From the NCBI RefSeq assembly GCF_003576525.1, contig NZ_QWUA01000009.1, positions 1 through 64,000 of the forward strand: 64,000 nucleotides of DNA. The letters run 5' to 3'. Within the stretch, counting starts at the first letter, position 1; each line of letters opens with the position of its first letter. This DNA comes from Rummeliibacillus sp. POC4. GTDB lineage: Bacteria > Bacillota > Bacilli > Bacillales_A > Planococcaceae. Under the pieces are notes generated by a model. The model did not search any database. It was not told the origin of the DNA and saw only the letters and a list, made by a program, of their open reading frames with translations. The position numbers and the translations under genes were made by a program. Shown here one piece after another: positions 19,163 through 27,921 of this stretch.

Positions 19163-20224
19163 CTATAGTAAAACTTTTTGAGTTTCTCTATCAAAAAAAT
19201 AGATATTTTGAGGATCGATGCTGATGGAGAGGGGTGTTCCAATGTCTATTGGATGCTGCCCACTCCATTTGGCATTCCATGATTCGCCGGGCATGTCAAA
19301 GGTAACGTGCGTTTCATGTCCGAGTTGTTCAATACTTCGAACTTGCATTTGTAAGTTCCCACCTAGTTGGATATGCTCAGGACGTATACCTACAAGAAAT
19401 TCCTTTAGTTGAGGAAGGGAAGAGGAGATTGACTGTGGTAATTCAATTTCCCATTTCTCTTCAATAACTAAGTGTTGCTTATTACAGATGGCTTTCGCGA
19501 TATTCATTTTTGGTGAGCCGATAAAACGGGCGACAAATACATTCTGAGGATGATTGTATAAATCAAGCGGCTTTCCGATTTGTTGAACGATGCCTTCGTG
19601 AAGGACCATAATGCGATCACCCATGGTCATAGCTTCCGTTTGGTCATGGGTGACGTAAAGAATCGTTAGTCCGAGCTTTTGTTGAATACGGCGAATTTCA
19701 GTCCTCATTTGTGTTCGAAGCTGAGCATCCAAATTTGATAAAGGTTCATCCATTAAGCAAATAGGTGCATCGTTGACGATTGCACGTGCTAATGCAACGC
19801 GCTGTTGCTGGCCACCTGATAATTTATGTGGTTTACGGGATAAAAAGCTTTCTAATCCAGTTAATACTACAGCATCTTTAAGTCGTTCTTCTTGTTCTTT
19901 CTTTGCTTTCTTCCTCATTTTTAAATTAAATAGAATATTTTGCTTTACTGTTAGGTGTGGGTAAAGCGCATATTGTTGAAAAACCATCGAAATATGGCGG
20001 TTACGGGGTGGTATTTCGTTCATTCTCTGATCATTGATGATAAGCTCACCGTCTGAAATACTTTCTAATCCAGCAATCATATTTAATAATGTACTTTTAC
20101 CAGAACCTGATGGACCAACGAGCACAAAAAATTCTCCCTTTTGAATATCAACATGAATATCCTTTAGAACGAATTGCTGCTGATTATAGGTTTTCTGTAA
20201 ATGCTTGAGCTCTATAAAAGCCAT
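19163..20224 (-). CDS. ABC transporter ATPase of the MalK/UgpC type, probably serving ModAB
   Basis: The 353-residue protein has Walker A GPSGSGKST, Q-loop VFQQYALYPHL, signature LSGGQQQRVALARA, Walker B CLMDEPLSNLD and the H-loop VTHDQTEA. The C-terminal regulatory domain contains VGIRPEHI, a hallmark of the sugar-type (MalK/MsmX/UgpC) ATPases rather than ModC. The start is ATG 20224 (MAFIEL), not the longer frame to 20317, because GGAGG lies 8 bases upstream. It follows the HTH/substrate-binding regulator by 40 bases and lies opposite modA-modB, which lack any other ATPase. A molybdate role is inferred from position. Confidence 0.88.
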   Translation of the reverse strand: MAFIELKHLQKTYNQQQFVLKDIHVDIQKGEFFVLVGPSGSGKSTLLNMIAGLESISDGELIINDQRMNEIPPRNRHISMVFQQYALYPHLTVKQNILFNLKMRKKAKKEQEERLKDAVVLTGLESFLSRKPHKLSGGQQQRVALARAIVNDAPICLMDEPLSNLDAQLRTQMRTEIRRIQQKLGLTILYVTHDQTEAMTMGDRIMVLHEGIVQQIGKPLDLYNHPQNVFVARFIGSPKMNIAKAICNKQHLVIEEKWEIELPQSISSSLPQLKEFLVGIRPEHIQLGGNLQMQVRSIEQLGHETHVTFDMPGESWNAKWSGQHPIDIGTPLSISIDPQNIYFFDRETQKVLL

Positions 20225-20264
20225 ACATCTTGCCTCCACTAAATTGATATATAATAGAAGATAC

Positions 20265-21179
20265 TCAAAACGTTTCGTGAATAATTGTTCCTGTTTTAGA
20301 AAAGTCATAACCTCCAATTGAACTCAATTCAGAGTGGAATGCTTCAGAAGTTAATATATTCTTTACTTCTTCAATAAGCAGGTTATTTTTTTTAGTTTTT
20401 AATAGAACAATATCATAACTTTCATCAATAAACGGCACAAAATCTACATCCACCAATTTAGCTGTTTTTTCTATACCAATCCCAACATTTGCTTCACCAT
20501 TTGCTACTGCAGTTGCAACACCCAAATGATTCGCTTCTTCTCTGTTATAGCCATTTATTGTCGAAGGTATAATATGATTGATGCGGAGCTGTTCATCTAG
20601 AAGTGTGCGTGCACCAGAACCTTTTTCACGGTTCATGATGAAAACATTTGGATTTGCTAAATCTTTAAAGGAACGAATGTTTAGGGGATTGTCCTTTTGA
20701 ACGTAAAATCCAGCTTTGCGCGATACAACGTTAAATAAAATATAAGGTTGGCTAACGAAAAACTTCTTCACATACGGTACATTATATTCGCCTGTATCGC
20801 CATCATATAAATGTAAGCTGGCAATATCTATATCTCCTTTATATAGAGCTATTAATCCATTCAAGCTTCCCTCGTGTGAACGGAGTGTTGTAAAATAATT
20901 GTTTTTAGTAATATATTTTCCTAATAAATCAAGTACTAAGTCCTGGCCACTAATAATAATTGTTTGATGATCTCTTGTCATCGGTTTTAACGTAGCATCC
21001 GTATTAATAATTTTTTGTTTTCCAATATAAGCTTCTAAATCAAGAGCATCAATTCGCATTTGACGACCAACTCGAAAGACAGGAAGATCTCCTTTTTTCA
21101 CAAGGTCATATGTAGTGAGTTTGGATACTTTTAATAGTTGTGCTACTTCTTCAATAGTGTAGGAACGTTCCTGTAACAT
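20265..21179 (-). CDS. HTH regulator with a periplasmic-binding-like domain (YvgK-like)
   Basis: The 304-residue protein has an excisionase/MerR-like helix-turn-helix at residues 6-52 (YTIEEVAQLLKVSKLTTYDL, then GRQMRIDALDLEAYI). A substrate-binding-protein-like domain (about 70-300) follows, of the type found in molybdate-linked regulators such as YvgK. There is no signal peptide, so the binding domain acts in the cytoplasm, probably as a ligand sensor. GGAGGGATTGCT precedes the ATG. It is divergent from modA across a palindrome-rich region and probably controls both transcripts. The ligand (molybdate) is inferred from context. Confidence 0.82.
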   Translation of the reverse strand: MLQERSYTIEEVAQLLKVSKLTTYDLVKKGDLPVFRVGRQMRIDALDLEAYIGKQKIINTDATLKPMTRDHQTIIISGQDLVLDLLGKYITKNNYFTTLRSHEGSLNGLIALYKGDIDIASLHLYDGDTGEYNVPYVKKFFVSQPYILFNVVSRKAGFYVQKDNPLNIRSFKDLANPNVFIMNREKGSGARTLLDEQLRINHIIPSTINGYNREEANHLGVATAVANGEANVGIGIEKTAKLVDVDFVPFIDESYDIVLLKTKKNNLLIEEVKNILTSEAFHSELSSIGGYDFSKTGTIIHETF

Positions 21180-21249
21180 AGCAATCCCTCCAATACTCTT
21201 ATAGTAACGTATATATTTTGCTTTTGTAAAAAAAGATGATTTTTTATTT

Positions 21250-21316
21250 TATAATTAATTATAATAAGATATAATAGGTTATAAATAGTTATATCTAATT
21301 ATAACTTATTATATCT
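21250..21316. promoter_or_regulatory. Operator/promoter region between the mod regulator and modA
   Basis: This AT-rich spacer is highly symmetric. TATAATTAATTATA (21250-21263) is a perfect palindrome. AGATATAATAGGTTATAA (from 21267) is inverted, with one mismatch, as TTATAACTTATTATATCT (to 21316). GTTATA-N6-TATAAC is nested inside (21288-21305). Several TATAAT hexamers overlap the arms. This looks like multiple operator sites controlling the divergent regulator and modA. Binding of the YvgK-like protein is inferred. Confidence 0.65.
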
Positions 21317-21348
21317 AGTTCTTATTTGCAATAAGGAAGGACAAAACA

Positions 21349-22146
21349 ATGAAAAAGTTTAGTTATTTATTATTTTCGATAATGCTTGTACTTGGCATAT
21401 TATCTGGCTGCGGTAGTCAAGAACAGCAAAAAAGCAAGGATACATCAAAGGAAAGCCAAGTTGAAATAACTGTGTCAGCAGCAGCAAGTCTGCAAGATGC
21501 ACTCAATTCACTTAAAACAACGTATGAGAAGGAACATTCTAATGTGAAAATCACCTATAACTTTGGTGGTTCTGGTGCATTACAACAGCAAATTTCACAA
21601 GGTGCACCTGTAGATTTGTTCTTCTCGGCAGCAGAAGATAAATTTGATCAACTTGTTAAAGAAGGTCTTATTGAAAAATCACAAGGTGTAGATTTATTAT
21701 CAAATGATTTAGTTTTAGTCGTTCCTAAAAAGAATGAGACAGGAATTCAAAACTTTCAAGATTTAACAAAGGCAAAAAAAGTGGCACTTGGCACACCTGA
21801 AGCAGTACCAGCTGGTCAATATGCGACAGAAACATTAAAAAATATTAAGGTTTGGAATACAGTAAAACCTAAAGTTGTGTACGCAAAAGACGTAAGACAA
21901 GTACTAACATATGTTGAAACTGGTAATGTTGATGCAGGAATCGTTTATCGAACAGATGCAATAGTTTCAAAAAAAGCAAAAATTGTCGCTGTAGCTGATG
22001 ATAAGTCACATACACCGATTATTTATCCACTAGGCATGATTAAAGATAGTCAACATACAAAAGAAACAAAAGCTTTCTATGATTTCCTTCAAAGTAAAAA
22101 GGCAATGGATGTTTTTAAAAGCTGTGGCTTTAAAGGAGTAAAATAG
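21349..22146 (+). CDS. modA: Molybdate ABC transporter substrate-binding lipoprotein
   Basis: The 265-residue protein has a lipobox LSGC (Cys21) after a typical signal peptide, so it is tethered outside the membrane. The mature part is a type II binding protein with the ModA hallmark SAAASLQDALN near residue 44, GSGALQQQI near 82, PVDLFFSAAEDK near 92 and VDAGIVYRTDA near 205, which carry oxyanion contacts. AAGGAAGG precedes the start. It is followed after 3 bases by modB. It supplies molybdate for the cofactor genes and FdhF nearby. Confidence 0.93.
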   Translation: MKKFSYLLFSIMLVLGILSGCGSQEQQKSKDTSKESQVEITVSAAASLQDALNSLKTTYEKEHSNVKITYNFGGSGALQQQISQGAPVDLFFSAAEDKFDQLVKEGLIEKSQGVDLLSNDLVLVVPKKNETGIQNFQDLTKAKKVALGTPEAVPAGQYATETLKNIKVWNTVKPKVVYAKDVRQVLTYVETGNVDAGIVYRTDAIVSKKAKIVAVADDKSHTPIIYPLGMIKDSQHTKETKAFYDFLQSKKAMDVFKSCGFKGVK

Positions 22147-22149
22147 TAA

Positions 22150-22812
22150 ATGGCGATGGATTTTTGGACGCCGATTCGTCTATCAATTGAAATCGCATTT
22201 GTTTCGGCATTTATTGTTATTGTATTTGGCATTTTTATTGGAAAGTGGATGGCTAAAAAAACATTTAAGGGCAAAACTATTTTGGAAACTATTTTGTTGC
22301 TTCCTTTAGTATTGCCTCCAACAGTTGTTGGTTTTTTACTTATCATGGTATTTGGTAAAAGTAGCTGGCTAGGACAAGCAATTGAATGGTTTTTTCATCA
22401 ACCAATCATGTTTACCTGGTGGGCTGCTGTTATTGCTTCAACAGTTGTCGCTTTTCCCTTAATGTATCAATCTGTAAAAACCGGATTTGAAGCTGTAGAT
22501 GAAAAGCTTGAAAATGCAGCACGCATTGATGGTGCAAAGGAATGGCAAGTTTTTCTTTTCGTTTCTATTCCTTTAGCGATGAAGTCCATTGTTTCAGGTA
22601 GTATTTTAAGTTTTACTCGAGCGTTAGGCGAGTTTGGTGCTACACTTATGTTTGCAGGAAACTTACCAGGGAAAACGCAAACTACACCTCTGGCTATTTA
22701 TGTTGCAATTGATTCTGGCAACATGACATTAGCTTGGGCATGGGTGATTGTGATGGTTAGTTTATCCTTTATTATGCTACTCGGAGTCCATTTGATAAAG
22801 GTACGCACGTAA
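22150..22812 (+). CDS. modB: Molybdate ABC transporter permease
   Basis: The 220-residue membrane protein has five or six predicted helices. The coupling-helix signature is EKLENAARIDGAKEWQVF (about residues 118-135), and it has the ModB-like phrase LLPLVLPPTVVGFLL and RALGEFGATLMFAGN. It lies 3 bases after modA and ends at a terminator shared with the convergent mrp gene. No ModC-type ATPase follows; the MalK-type ATPase across the divergent promoter is the likely partner. Confidence 0.93.
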   Translation: MAMDFWTPIRLSIEIAFVSAFIVIVFGIFIGKWMAKKTFKGKTILETILLLPLVLPPTVVGFLLIMVFGKSSWLGQAIEWFFHQPIMFTWWAAVIASTVVAFPLMYQSVKTGFEAVDEKLENAARIDGAKEWQVFLFVSIPLAMKSIVSGSILSFTRALGEFGATLMFAGNLPGKTQTTPLAIYVAIDSGNMTLAWAWVIVMVSLSFIMLLGVHLIKVRT

Positions 22813-22858
22813 GTAAGATGGTATTTACGTATGTTCAAGAAAAATAAATCTATGTAAA

Positions 22859-22897
22859 AAACAAGCCAAACGTTATTTTACGTTGGCTTGTTTTTTT
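22859..22897. terminator. Bidirectional terminator between modB and mrp
   Basis: ACAAGCCAAACGT and ACGTTGGCTTGT form a stem with one bulge (22861-22891), followed by T7 on the plus strand. A-runs on the 5' side provide T residues for the minus strand. Confidence 0.8.
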
Positions 22898-22902
22898 AAA
22901 AA

Positions 22903-23958
22903 TTATTTATTGTAGGTAAAGATAAGATCTTCAGCTAAATGAGTGAAGGCTTCTCCAACAACTGAATCTTCATCATAAACAGAAGAACCAGTATTTTCTT
23001 CCGGTTGTACGAAAGGAACTTGGGCTATGACCTCAGTTTGTAGTTGCTTAGCTAATGCTTCGCCGCCACCTTGGCCAAATAGATAATTACGATCACCTTC
23101 GTGATTTTCAAAGTAAGCCATATTTTCAACTACACCGATAATTTTGTGCTTAGTATGTTGTGCCATCACACCTGCTCTTGAAGCAACATATGAAGCAGCA
23201 TTATGTGGTGTCGTAACGATGATTTCCTGTGCATGAGGGATCATTGCAGCAACATCAATTGCCACATCACCAGTACCTGGAGGTAGATCTAATAGTAAGT
23301 AATCTAGGTCGCTCCAATGGGTATTCGCTATAAAGTTGCGAATCCATTTGTTTAACATAGGTCCTCTCCACATGACAGGTTGGTTGTTTTTTGCATAAAA
23401 GCCCATTGACATAACTTTTACACCATGGCTCACAACAGGTATCGCTGTTTGCTCAATCATCGTTGGTTTCTCATCAATTTTCATCATAGTTGGAATACTA
23501 AAACCATAAATATCGGCATCTATAATACCAACACGTTTTCCTTGTCTTGCAAGGGCTACGGCTAAGTTAATAGTGACGGTAGATTTACCAACGCCGCCTT
23601 TACCGCTAGTAATAGCGATAAAGTGTACACCGGAGTCAGGTTTTAATATTTTTGGCATTCCAGTTTCTGTTGTTGCTTGTTTTTTCAAAGAAGCAGTTAA
23701 TACTTGTCGTTCTTGAGCTGTCATAGAACCAAAAGTAAGTTCAACATGTGTTGCGCCGATTTCTTTTAGTGCTTCTTCAATTTCCCTTTTAATTTGGGCT
23801 TTTAAAGGACAGCCTCGAATAGTAAGTACTACTTCTAGTTGAATATTCGTGCCGTCAATTTTAATATTGCGCACCATATTCAATTCCACAATGCTTTTAT
23901 GAATTTCAGGGTCATTGATTTTTTTAAGTGCCTCTAATACGGCTTTATTTGTTAACGT
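22903..23958 (-). CDS. mrp: Mrp/NBP35-type iron-sulfur carrier ATPase with an unusual start
   Basis: The C-terminal part is a P-loop ATPase with the deviant Walker A SGKGGVGKST, DADIYGFS and LDLPPGTGD. The N-terminal part is a MIP18/DUF59-like domain. Mrp proteins carry Fe-S clusters to target enzymes; next to FdhF, with its many clusters, this is a sensible partner. The first standard start codon is GTG at 23889, but it would cut the DUF59 domain and has no ribosome binding site. Homologous coding (TLTNKAVLEALKK) continues in frame to an ACG at 23958, exactly where relatives have ATG. That codon follows AAGGA in the end of the DUF1641 gene. Either ACG is used or the start has been lost. Confidence 0.8.
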   Translation of the reverse strand, partial: TLTNKAVLEALKKINDPEIHKSIVELNMVRNIKIDGTNIQLEVVLTIRGCPLKAQIKREIEEALKEIGATHVELTFGSMTAQERQVLTASLKKQATTETGMPKILKPDSGVHFIAITSGKGGVGKSTVTINLAVALARQGKRVGIIDADIYGFSIPTMMKIDEKPTMIEQTAIPVVSHGVKVMSMGFYAKNNQPVMWRGPMLNKWIRNFIANTHWSDLDYLLLDLPPGTGDVAIDVAAMIPHAQEIIVTTPHNAASYVASRAGVMAQHTKHKIIGVVENMAYFENHEGDRNYLFGQGGGEALAKQLQTEVIAQVPFVQPEENTGSSVYDEDSVVGEAFTHLAEDLIFTYNK

Positions 23959-24437
23959 TCTTCTTTCAATCCTTTTCCAAGACCTTTTAAGAAGTGAATA
24001 CCGAAGTTTAATGCACGGTTAACATCAGGATCTTTGATGACTTTCATCAAGCTAAAGATTGTTACTTTTTCATCGCTAGCTAATGCGTTGTTTGCATCAT
24101 CAAGTCCGGTATTTAAACTACCCATTAATTTCTTCGTATTCTCTGGATCTATTGCTGACAATAGACCAGCAACTGCTAATAGTTGATTGATGACGTTAGT
24201 TACAGGCTTACGAGAAATTTGTCCAAGTGCAATATGGGCAATTTCTTCTTTGGCTGCAAGCATTTTATTGACTGCATCTAATACGCCAATATCATTTAAA
24301 TCAGAAACGATAGAAAAAATTTGTTGAAGTGCTTCATCATTTTCTGTAAGCAATTCTTTTAAATCATTTATTTTTTGCTCTGCAATTTGTTCTTCTGAAA
24401 CTTGTTGCTTTTTAATATTTGTAATTGGTGCTGCCAT
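23952..24437 (-). CDS. DUF1641 protein associated with formate dehydrogenase (YrhD-like)
   Basis: The 161-residue, mostly helical protein belongs to the DUF1641 family, whose genes commonly sit beside Bacillus-type formate dehydrogenase (yrhD next to yrhE). There are no membrane segments or cysteines. The conserved C-terminal part FSLMKVIKDPDVNRALNFG is visible. It starts 3 bases after fdhF with AGGTG upstream. A role as a small partner or assembly factor of FdhF is inferred from conserved neighbourhood only. Confidence 0.8.
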   Translation of the reverse strand: MAAPITNIKKQQVSEEQIAEQKINDLKELLTENDEALQQIFSIVSDLNDIGVLDAVNKMLAAKEEIAHIALGQISRKPVTNVINQLLAVAGLLSAIDPENTKKLMGSLNTGLDDANNALASDEKVTIFSLMKVIKDPDVNRALNFGIHFLKGLGKGLKEER

Positions 24438-24440
24438 TTT

Positions 24441-27380
24441 CTACACCTCTTCGTTATTCGTTGTTAAGTGAACATAGCCTGGGCGAGCCCATTTGCGTTG
24501 TACTTCCACACCATTTTGCGGATGACGTTTTTTATTACGAGGGTTTGCCGCTGGTAATGGATTTTTACCTTTGCGTTTTAATACTTCTACACGAATCTTC
24601 GTTTGTTTGTAAGCTGGTGTAGATGTATTTGCATCACCTTGTGGACCTGTTAAGAAGTTAATAGAAGAATCTTTATCTGTTGAGTTCATTGGTAAGAATA
24701 ATTCGTTACCTTGAACACGGTCTGTAATAAGTGCTGGTACTTTTAATGCACCGTATGGAGATACGAGGCGAAGTAGTGCACCTGTTTCAATATTACGTTC
24801 TTTTGCAAATTCTGGTGATACTTCAACGAAAATCTCAGGTACTTTTAATTGGATACCAGTTGATTTATTTGTCATGTTACCTTCGTGGAAGTGTTCTAAC
24901 ATACGACCATTGTTGATATGACAGTCATATTCGCAAGCATATTCAACTACTGGTGCCCAGTCATTTAGTGCGAAGCGCGCTTTTTTGTCTGGGAAGTTGA
25001 AGCCGTCTAAGAATAGTAATGGTGTATCTGCACCGTTAATTGGGTCACCCCAAACGAAGCTATTCCAGCCTTCCATATAATCGTAGCTGTTTTGTGCAAA
25101 GATTGGTGTTAAGCTTGCCATTTCAGCGTAAATGTCACTTGGGTGTTCGTAGTTCCAGTTAGCACCTAGACGATTTGCAACGTCTTGTACGATGCGCCAG
25201 TCTGGACGAGATTCACCAAGTGGAGGTAATACTTCATATAAACGTTGAACACGACGTTCAGTATTTGTGAAAGTACCTTCTTTTTCTAATGAAGGAGAAG
25301 CTGGTAAGATAACGTCTGCATATTGAGCAGTACGAGATAAGAATACATCTTCTACAACACAGAATTCTAAGTGAGATAATACTTCGTCAATGTGGTTAGC
25401 GTTCGAATCAACTAATGCCATATCTTCACCGACGATGTACATAGCTTTCATTTTGTTTTCCATAACGGCATCAAGCATAGCCATGTTTGTACGACCCGGT
25501 GTTGCTGGGATTTTCGCACCGTAAGCTTCTTCGAATTTCGCACGAGCTGCATCATCCGTTACTTTTTGATAGCCTGGGAAAAGGTTTGGTAATGTACCCA
25601 TGTCACAAGCACCTTGTACGTTGTTGTGACCGCGTAATGGATAAGCACCTGCACCTGGGCGACGGTAGTTACCTGTTGCTAATAATAGGTTTGAGATAGC
25701 AGCAGAAGTGTAAGAACCACCAGTATTTTGTGTAACACCCATACCCCAAAGTACACATGTACCATCAGCATCGCGAATCATTTCAGCAATGTTAATCAAT
25801 GTAGCTTGTGGGATTTTTGTTTCTTTTTCAGCATATTCAAGTGTGTATTTTTCTAATACTTTTTTGAATGCTTCATAATCATTTACGTTTTCGTCAATGA
25901 ATTTTTGATCGTGCCAGCCTTGGTCAATCATGTATTTTGTAACAGCCATTAACCACACTTGGTCCGTACCTTGTTGAGGACGAATGTGAATGTCTGAGCG
26001 TTCAGCCATTTCATTTTTACGGATATCGGCAACGATTAATTTTTGACCATGTAATTTGTGTGCACGTTTTACACGTGTTGCAAGTACTGGGTGACCTTCA
26101 GCTGGGTTTGCACCAATGATGATAACAAGACCTGCTTTAGCAATATCTTTAATTGTACCTGCGTCACCACCGATACCAACTGTGCGGCTTAAGCCGTCTG
26201 TTGCTGGAGATTGGCAATAACGTGAACAGTTGTCAACGTCATTTGTGTTGAATAATTGACGTGCCATTTTTTGAATAAGGTAGTTTTCTTCATTTGTAAT
26301 TTTAGAAGATGAGATAAAGCCGACTGAACCAGGACCGTGTTCTTTTTGAATACCGCCTAATTTAGAAGCAACTAAATCTAATGCTTCATCCCAAGAAGCT
26401 TCTACAAACTCATCGCCTTTACGGATTAATGGTTTTGTAATACGGTCTTCTGAATTTACGAAGTCCCAACCAAATTTACCTTTAACACATGTAGAAATAG
26501 CATTAACAGGACCATCAGATGGTTGTACTTTTAAGAGATGACGACCTTTTGTCCAAACTTCGAATGTACAACCGACACCACAGAAAGTACATACAGTTTT
26601 TGTTTTCTTAGTACGTTTGCTTCGCATAGCAGCTTCAATTTCAGAGATAGCGAAGATACCGCTATATCCAGGTTCTACTTCTTTGATTACATCAATCATT
26701 GGATCTAGCATATCTTGTTCTAGTCCAGTCATAAAACCAGCTTCGCCAAGCATTGATTTTTCCATCAACGCGTTACATGGACAAATAGATACACATTGAC
26801 CACAGCTAACGCATGAAGAATCATTGATATCAACGCCTTCATCCCAAATAACACGAGGACGTTCAGCTTCCCAATCAATCGAAATAGTTTCATTTACTTG
26901 AAGGTTTTGGCACACTTCAACGCATTGACCACAAGCGATACATTGGTTTGGATCATAGCGATAAAATGGATGTGACATATCTACTTCTGAAGGGTCCACT
27001 TTTGGTTTGTATTCATATTTTTGATGTTCAACTTCCATCATTTCTACCGTATTGTGTAGTTTACAGTTACCATTGTTATTATCACAAACTGTACAATATA
27101 ACATATGGTTTTCTAGTAAACGGTCCATAGCTTCAGTACGAGCTTCTACGGCTTTTTGTGATGTAAGTTCTACATTCATTCCATCCATTGCTTTTGTTGA
27201 ACATGAACGAACAAGTTGACCATCTACTTCAACGATACATGTATCGCAAGTTTGAATAGGGTCCACTTCTGGTACATGACAAATTTGTGGATGTGGAATT
27301 TCATTTTTGTTAATGACGTCTAAAATCGACTCGCCAGGACTTACTTCATAAGGCGTGCCGTTAATCTTCATCTTCGTCAT
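24441..27380 (-). CDS. fdhF: Formate dehydrogenase alpha subunit, molybdopterin and Fe-S enzyme
   Basis: The 979-residue enzyme oxidises formate to CO2. Residues 1-80 form a [2Fe-2S] ferredoxin domain (Cys34, Cys45, Cys48, Cys60). Next comes the His-Cys [4Fe-4S] motif around HMLYCTVCDNNNGNC, then two ferredoxin clusters (CIACGQCVEVCQ, CVSCGQCVSICP). The molybdopterin domain opens with CTFCGVGCTFEVW. The active-site region reads NCSRYCQSPAT, so the molybdenum ligand is cysteine, not selenocysteine. The C-terminal cofactor-binding domain starts near 850. It is a YjgC/YrhE-type soluble enzyme without a Tat signal. AGGAGG precedes the ATG, and the leader contains a terminator-like hairpin. Confidence 0.93.
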   Translation of the reverse strand: MTKMKINGTPYEVSPGESILDVINKNEIPHPQICHVPEVDPIQTCDTCIVEVDGQLVRSCSTKAMDGMNVELTSQKAVEARTEAMDRLLENHMLYCTVCDNNNGNCKLHNTVEMMEVEHQKYEYKPKVDPSEVDMSHPFYRYDPNQCIACGQCVEVCQNLQVNETISIDWEAERPRVIWDEGVDINDSSCVSCGQCVSICPCNALMEKSMLGEAGFMTGLEQDMLDPMIDVIKEVEPGYSGIFAISEIEAAMRSKRTKKTKTVCTFCGVGCTFEVWTKGRHLLKVQPSDGPVNAISTCVKGKFGWDFVNSEDRITKPLIRKGDEFVEASWDEALDLVASKLGGIQKEHGPGSVGFISSSKITNEENYLIQKMARQLFNTNDVDNCSRYCQSPATDGLSRTVGIGGDAGTIKDIAKAGLVIIIGANPAEGHPVLATRVKRAHKLHGQKLIVADIRKNEMAERSDIHIRPQQGTDQVWLMAVTKYMIDQGWHDQKFIDENVNDYEAFKKVLEKYTLEYAEKETKIPQATLINIAEMIRDADGTCVLWGMGVTQNTGGSYTSAAISNLLLATGNYRRPGAGAYPLRGHNNVQGACDMGTLPNLFPGYQKVTDDAARAKFEEAYGAKIPATPGRTNMAMLDAVMENKMKAMYIVGEDMALVDSNANHIDEVLSHLEFCVVEDVFLSRTAQYADVILPASPSLEKEGTFTNTERRVQRLYEVLPPLGESRPDWRIVQDVANRLGANWNYEHPSDIYAEMASLTPIFAQNSYDYMEGWNSFVWGDPINGADTPLLFLDGFNFPDKKARFALNDWAPVVEYACEYDCHINNGRMLEHFHEGNMTNKSTGIQLKVPEIFVEVSPEFAKERNIETGALLRLVSPYGALKVPALITDRVQGNELFLPMNSTDKDSSINFLTGPQGDANTSTPAYKQTKIRVEVLKRKGKNPLPAANPRNKKRHPQNGVEVQRKWARPGYVHLTTNNEEV

Positions 27381-27401
27381 ATTATTGCCTCCTATTTTCT
27401 C

Positions 27402-27470
27402 AAAATAAAAAAATCCACCATGAACATATACACTTCGAACTAAAAGAGTATATAAAAATTCATGGTGGAT
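27402..27470 (-). promoter_or_regulatory. Terminator-like hairpin in the fdhF leader (candidate attenuator)
   Basis: On the minus strand ATCCACCATGAA pairs perfectly with TTCATGGTGGAT (27413-27424 with 27459-27470). A further ATATAC/GTATAT pair lies inside, and TTTTTTTATTTT follows. This has the form of an intrinsic terminator ending only about 10 bases before the fdhF ribosome binding site. It lies downstream of a good promoter, so it could act as an attenuator. Confidence 0.65.
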
Positions 27471-27583
27471 AAGAGTTTTAACAGATCTTGCTAAAAGACC
27501 AATCCAAGATTTTTTTGAGATGATAAAATAAAATCAAAACATTAGTAATTCAATATTTTGGCTTCATTTTGGTCATGCATACC

Positions 27584-27612
27584 ATTATAAGCTTTAGAAA
27601 AAAATATAACAA
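27584..27612 (-). promoter_or_regulatory. Promoter of fdhF
   Basis: Read on the minus strand, TTGTTA (27612-27607) and TATAAT (27589-27584) are separated by exactly 17 bases. The expected start near 27577 gives a leader of about 197 nt before fdhF. Confidence 0.65.
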
Positions 27613-27682
27613 TATGAATACGTATATAAAAAATTTTTTGAATTATTATAAATGATTTAATGTTTAATTAGTTTATACTGAA

Positions 27683-27712
27683 TTCAAGATATGTTAATTA
27701 AATTGCTATAAT
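27683..27712 (+). promoter_or_regulatory. Promoter of the DUF2294-fdhD-moaA operon
   Basis: TTCAAG (27683-27688) and TATAAT (27707-27712) are 18 bases apart, with TG at 27704-27705 as an extended -10. The leader to the first start is about 200 nt and includes an inverted repeat ATCTTATAT/ATATAAGAT (about 27728-27780). Confidence 0.55.
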
Positions 27713-27921
27713 GATTGGAAAAGCAAATCTTATATTTTTTTATTACAAAAAATTTTTTTGGGTAAGTTATATATAAGATAAAACTATTTTGTCAAAATAA
27801 ATTTCCAAAAATTAGACCTTTAAATTTTATTGTAATTGCTATATGATTAACGAATTGTAGAGATGGATAAGCTTAAGTTCCCAAAAATATTCCGTTTTTT
27901 TTCGATAGGAGGATACGCATT

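Noticed and set aside
20225-20317. N-terminal extension of the ABC ATPase
   Set aside because: The extra 31 residues overlap the end of the regulator gene and lack similarity; GGAGG lies 8 bases before the internal ATG at 20224.
24441-27380. Selenocysteine in formate dehydrogenase
   Set aside because: The molybdenum-ligand position is a cysteine codon in NCSRYCQSPAT and the frame is open throughout.
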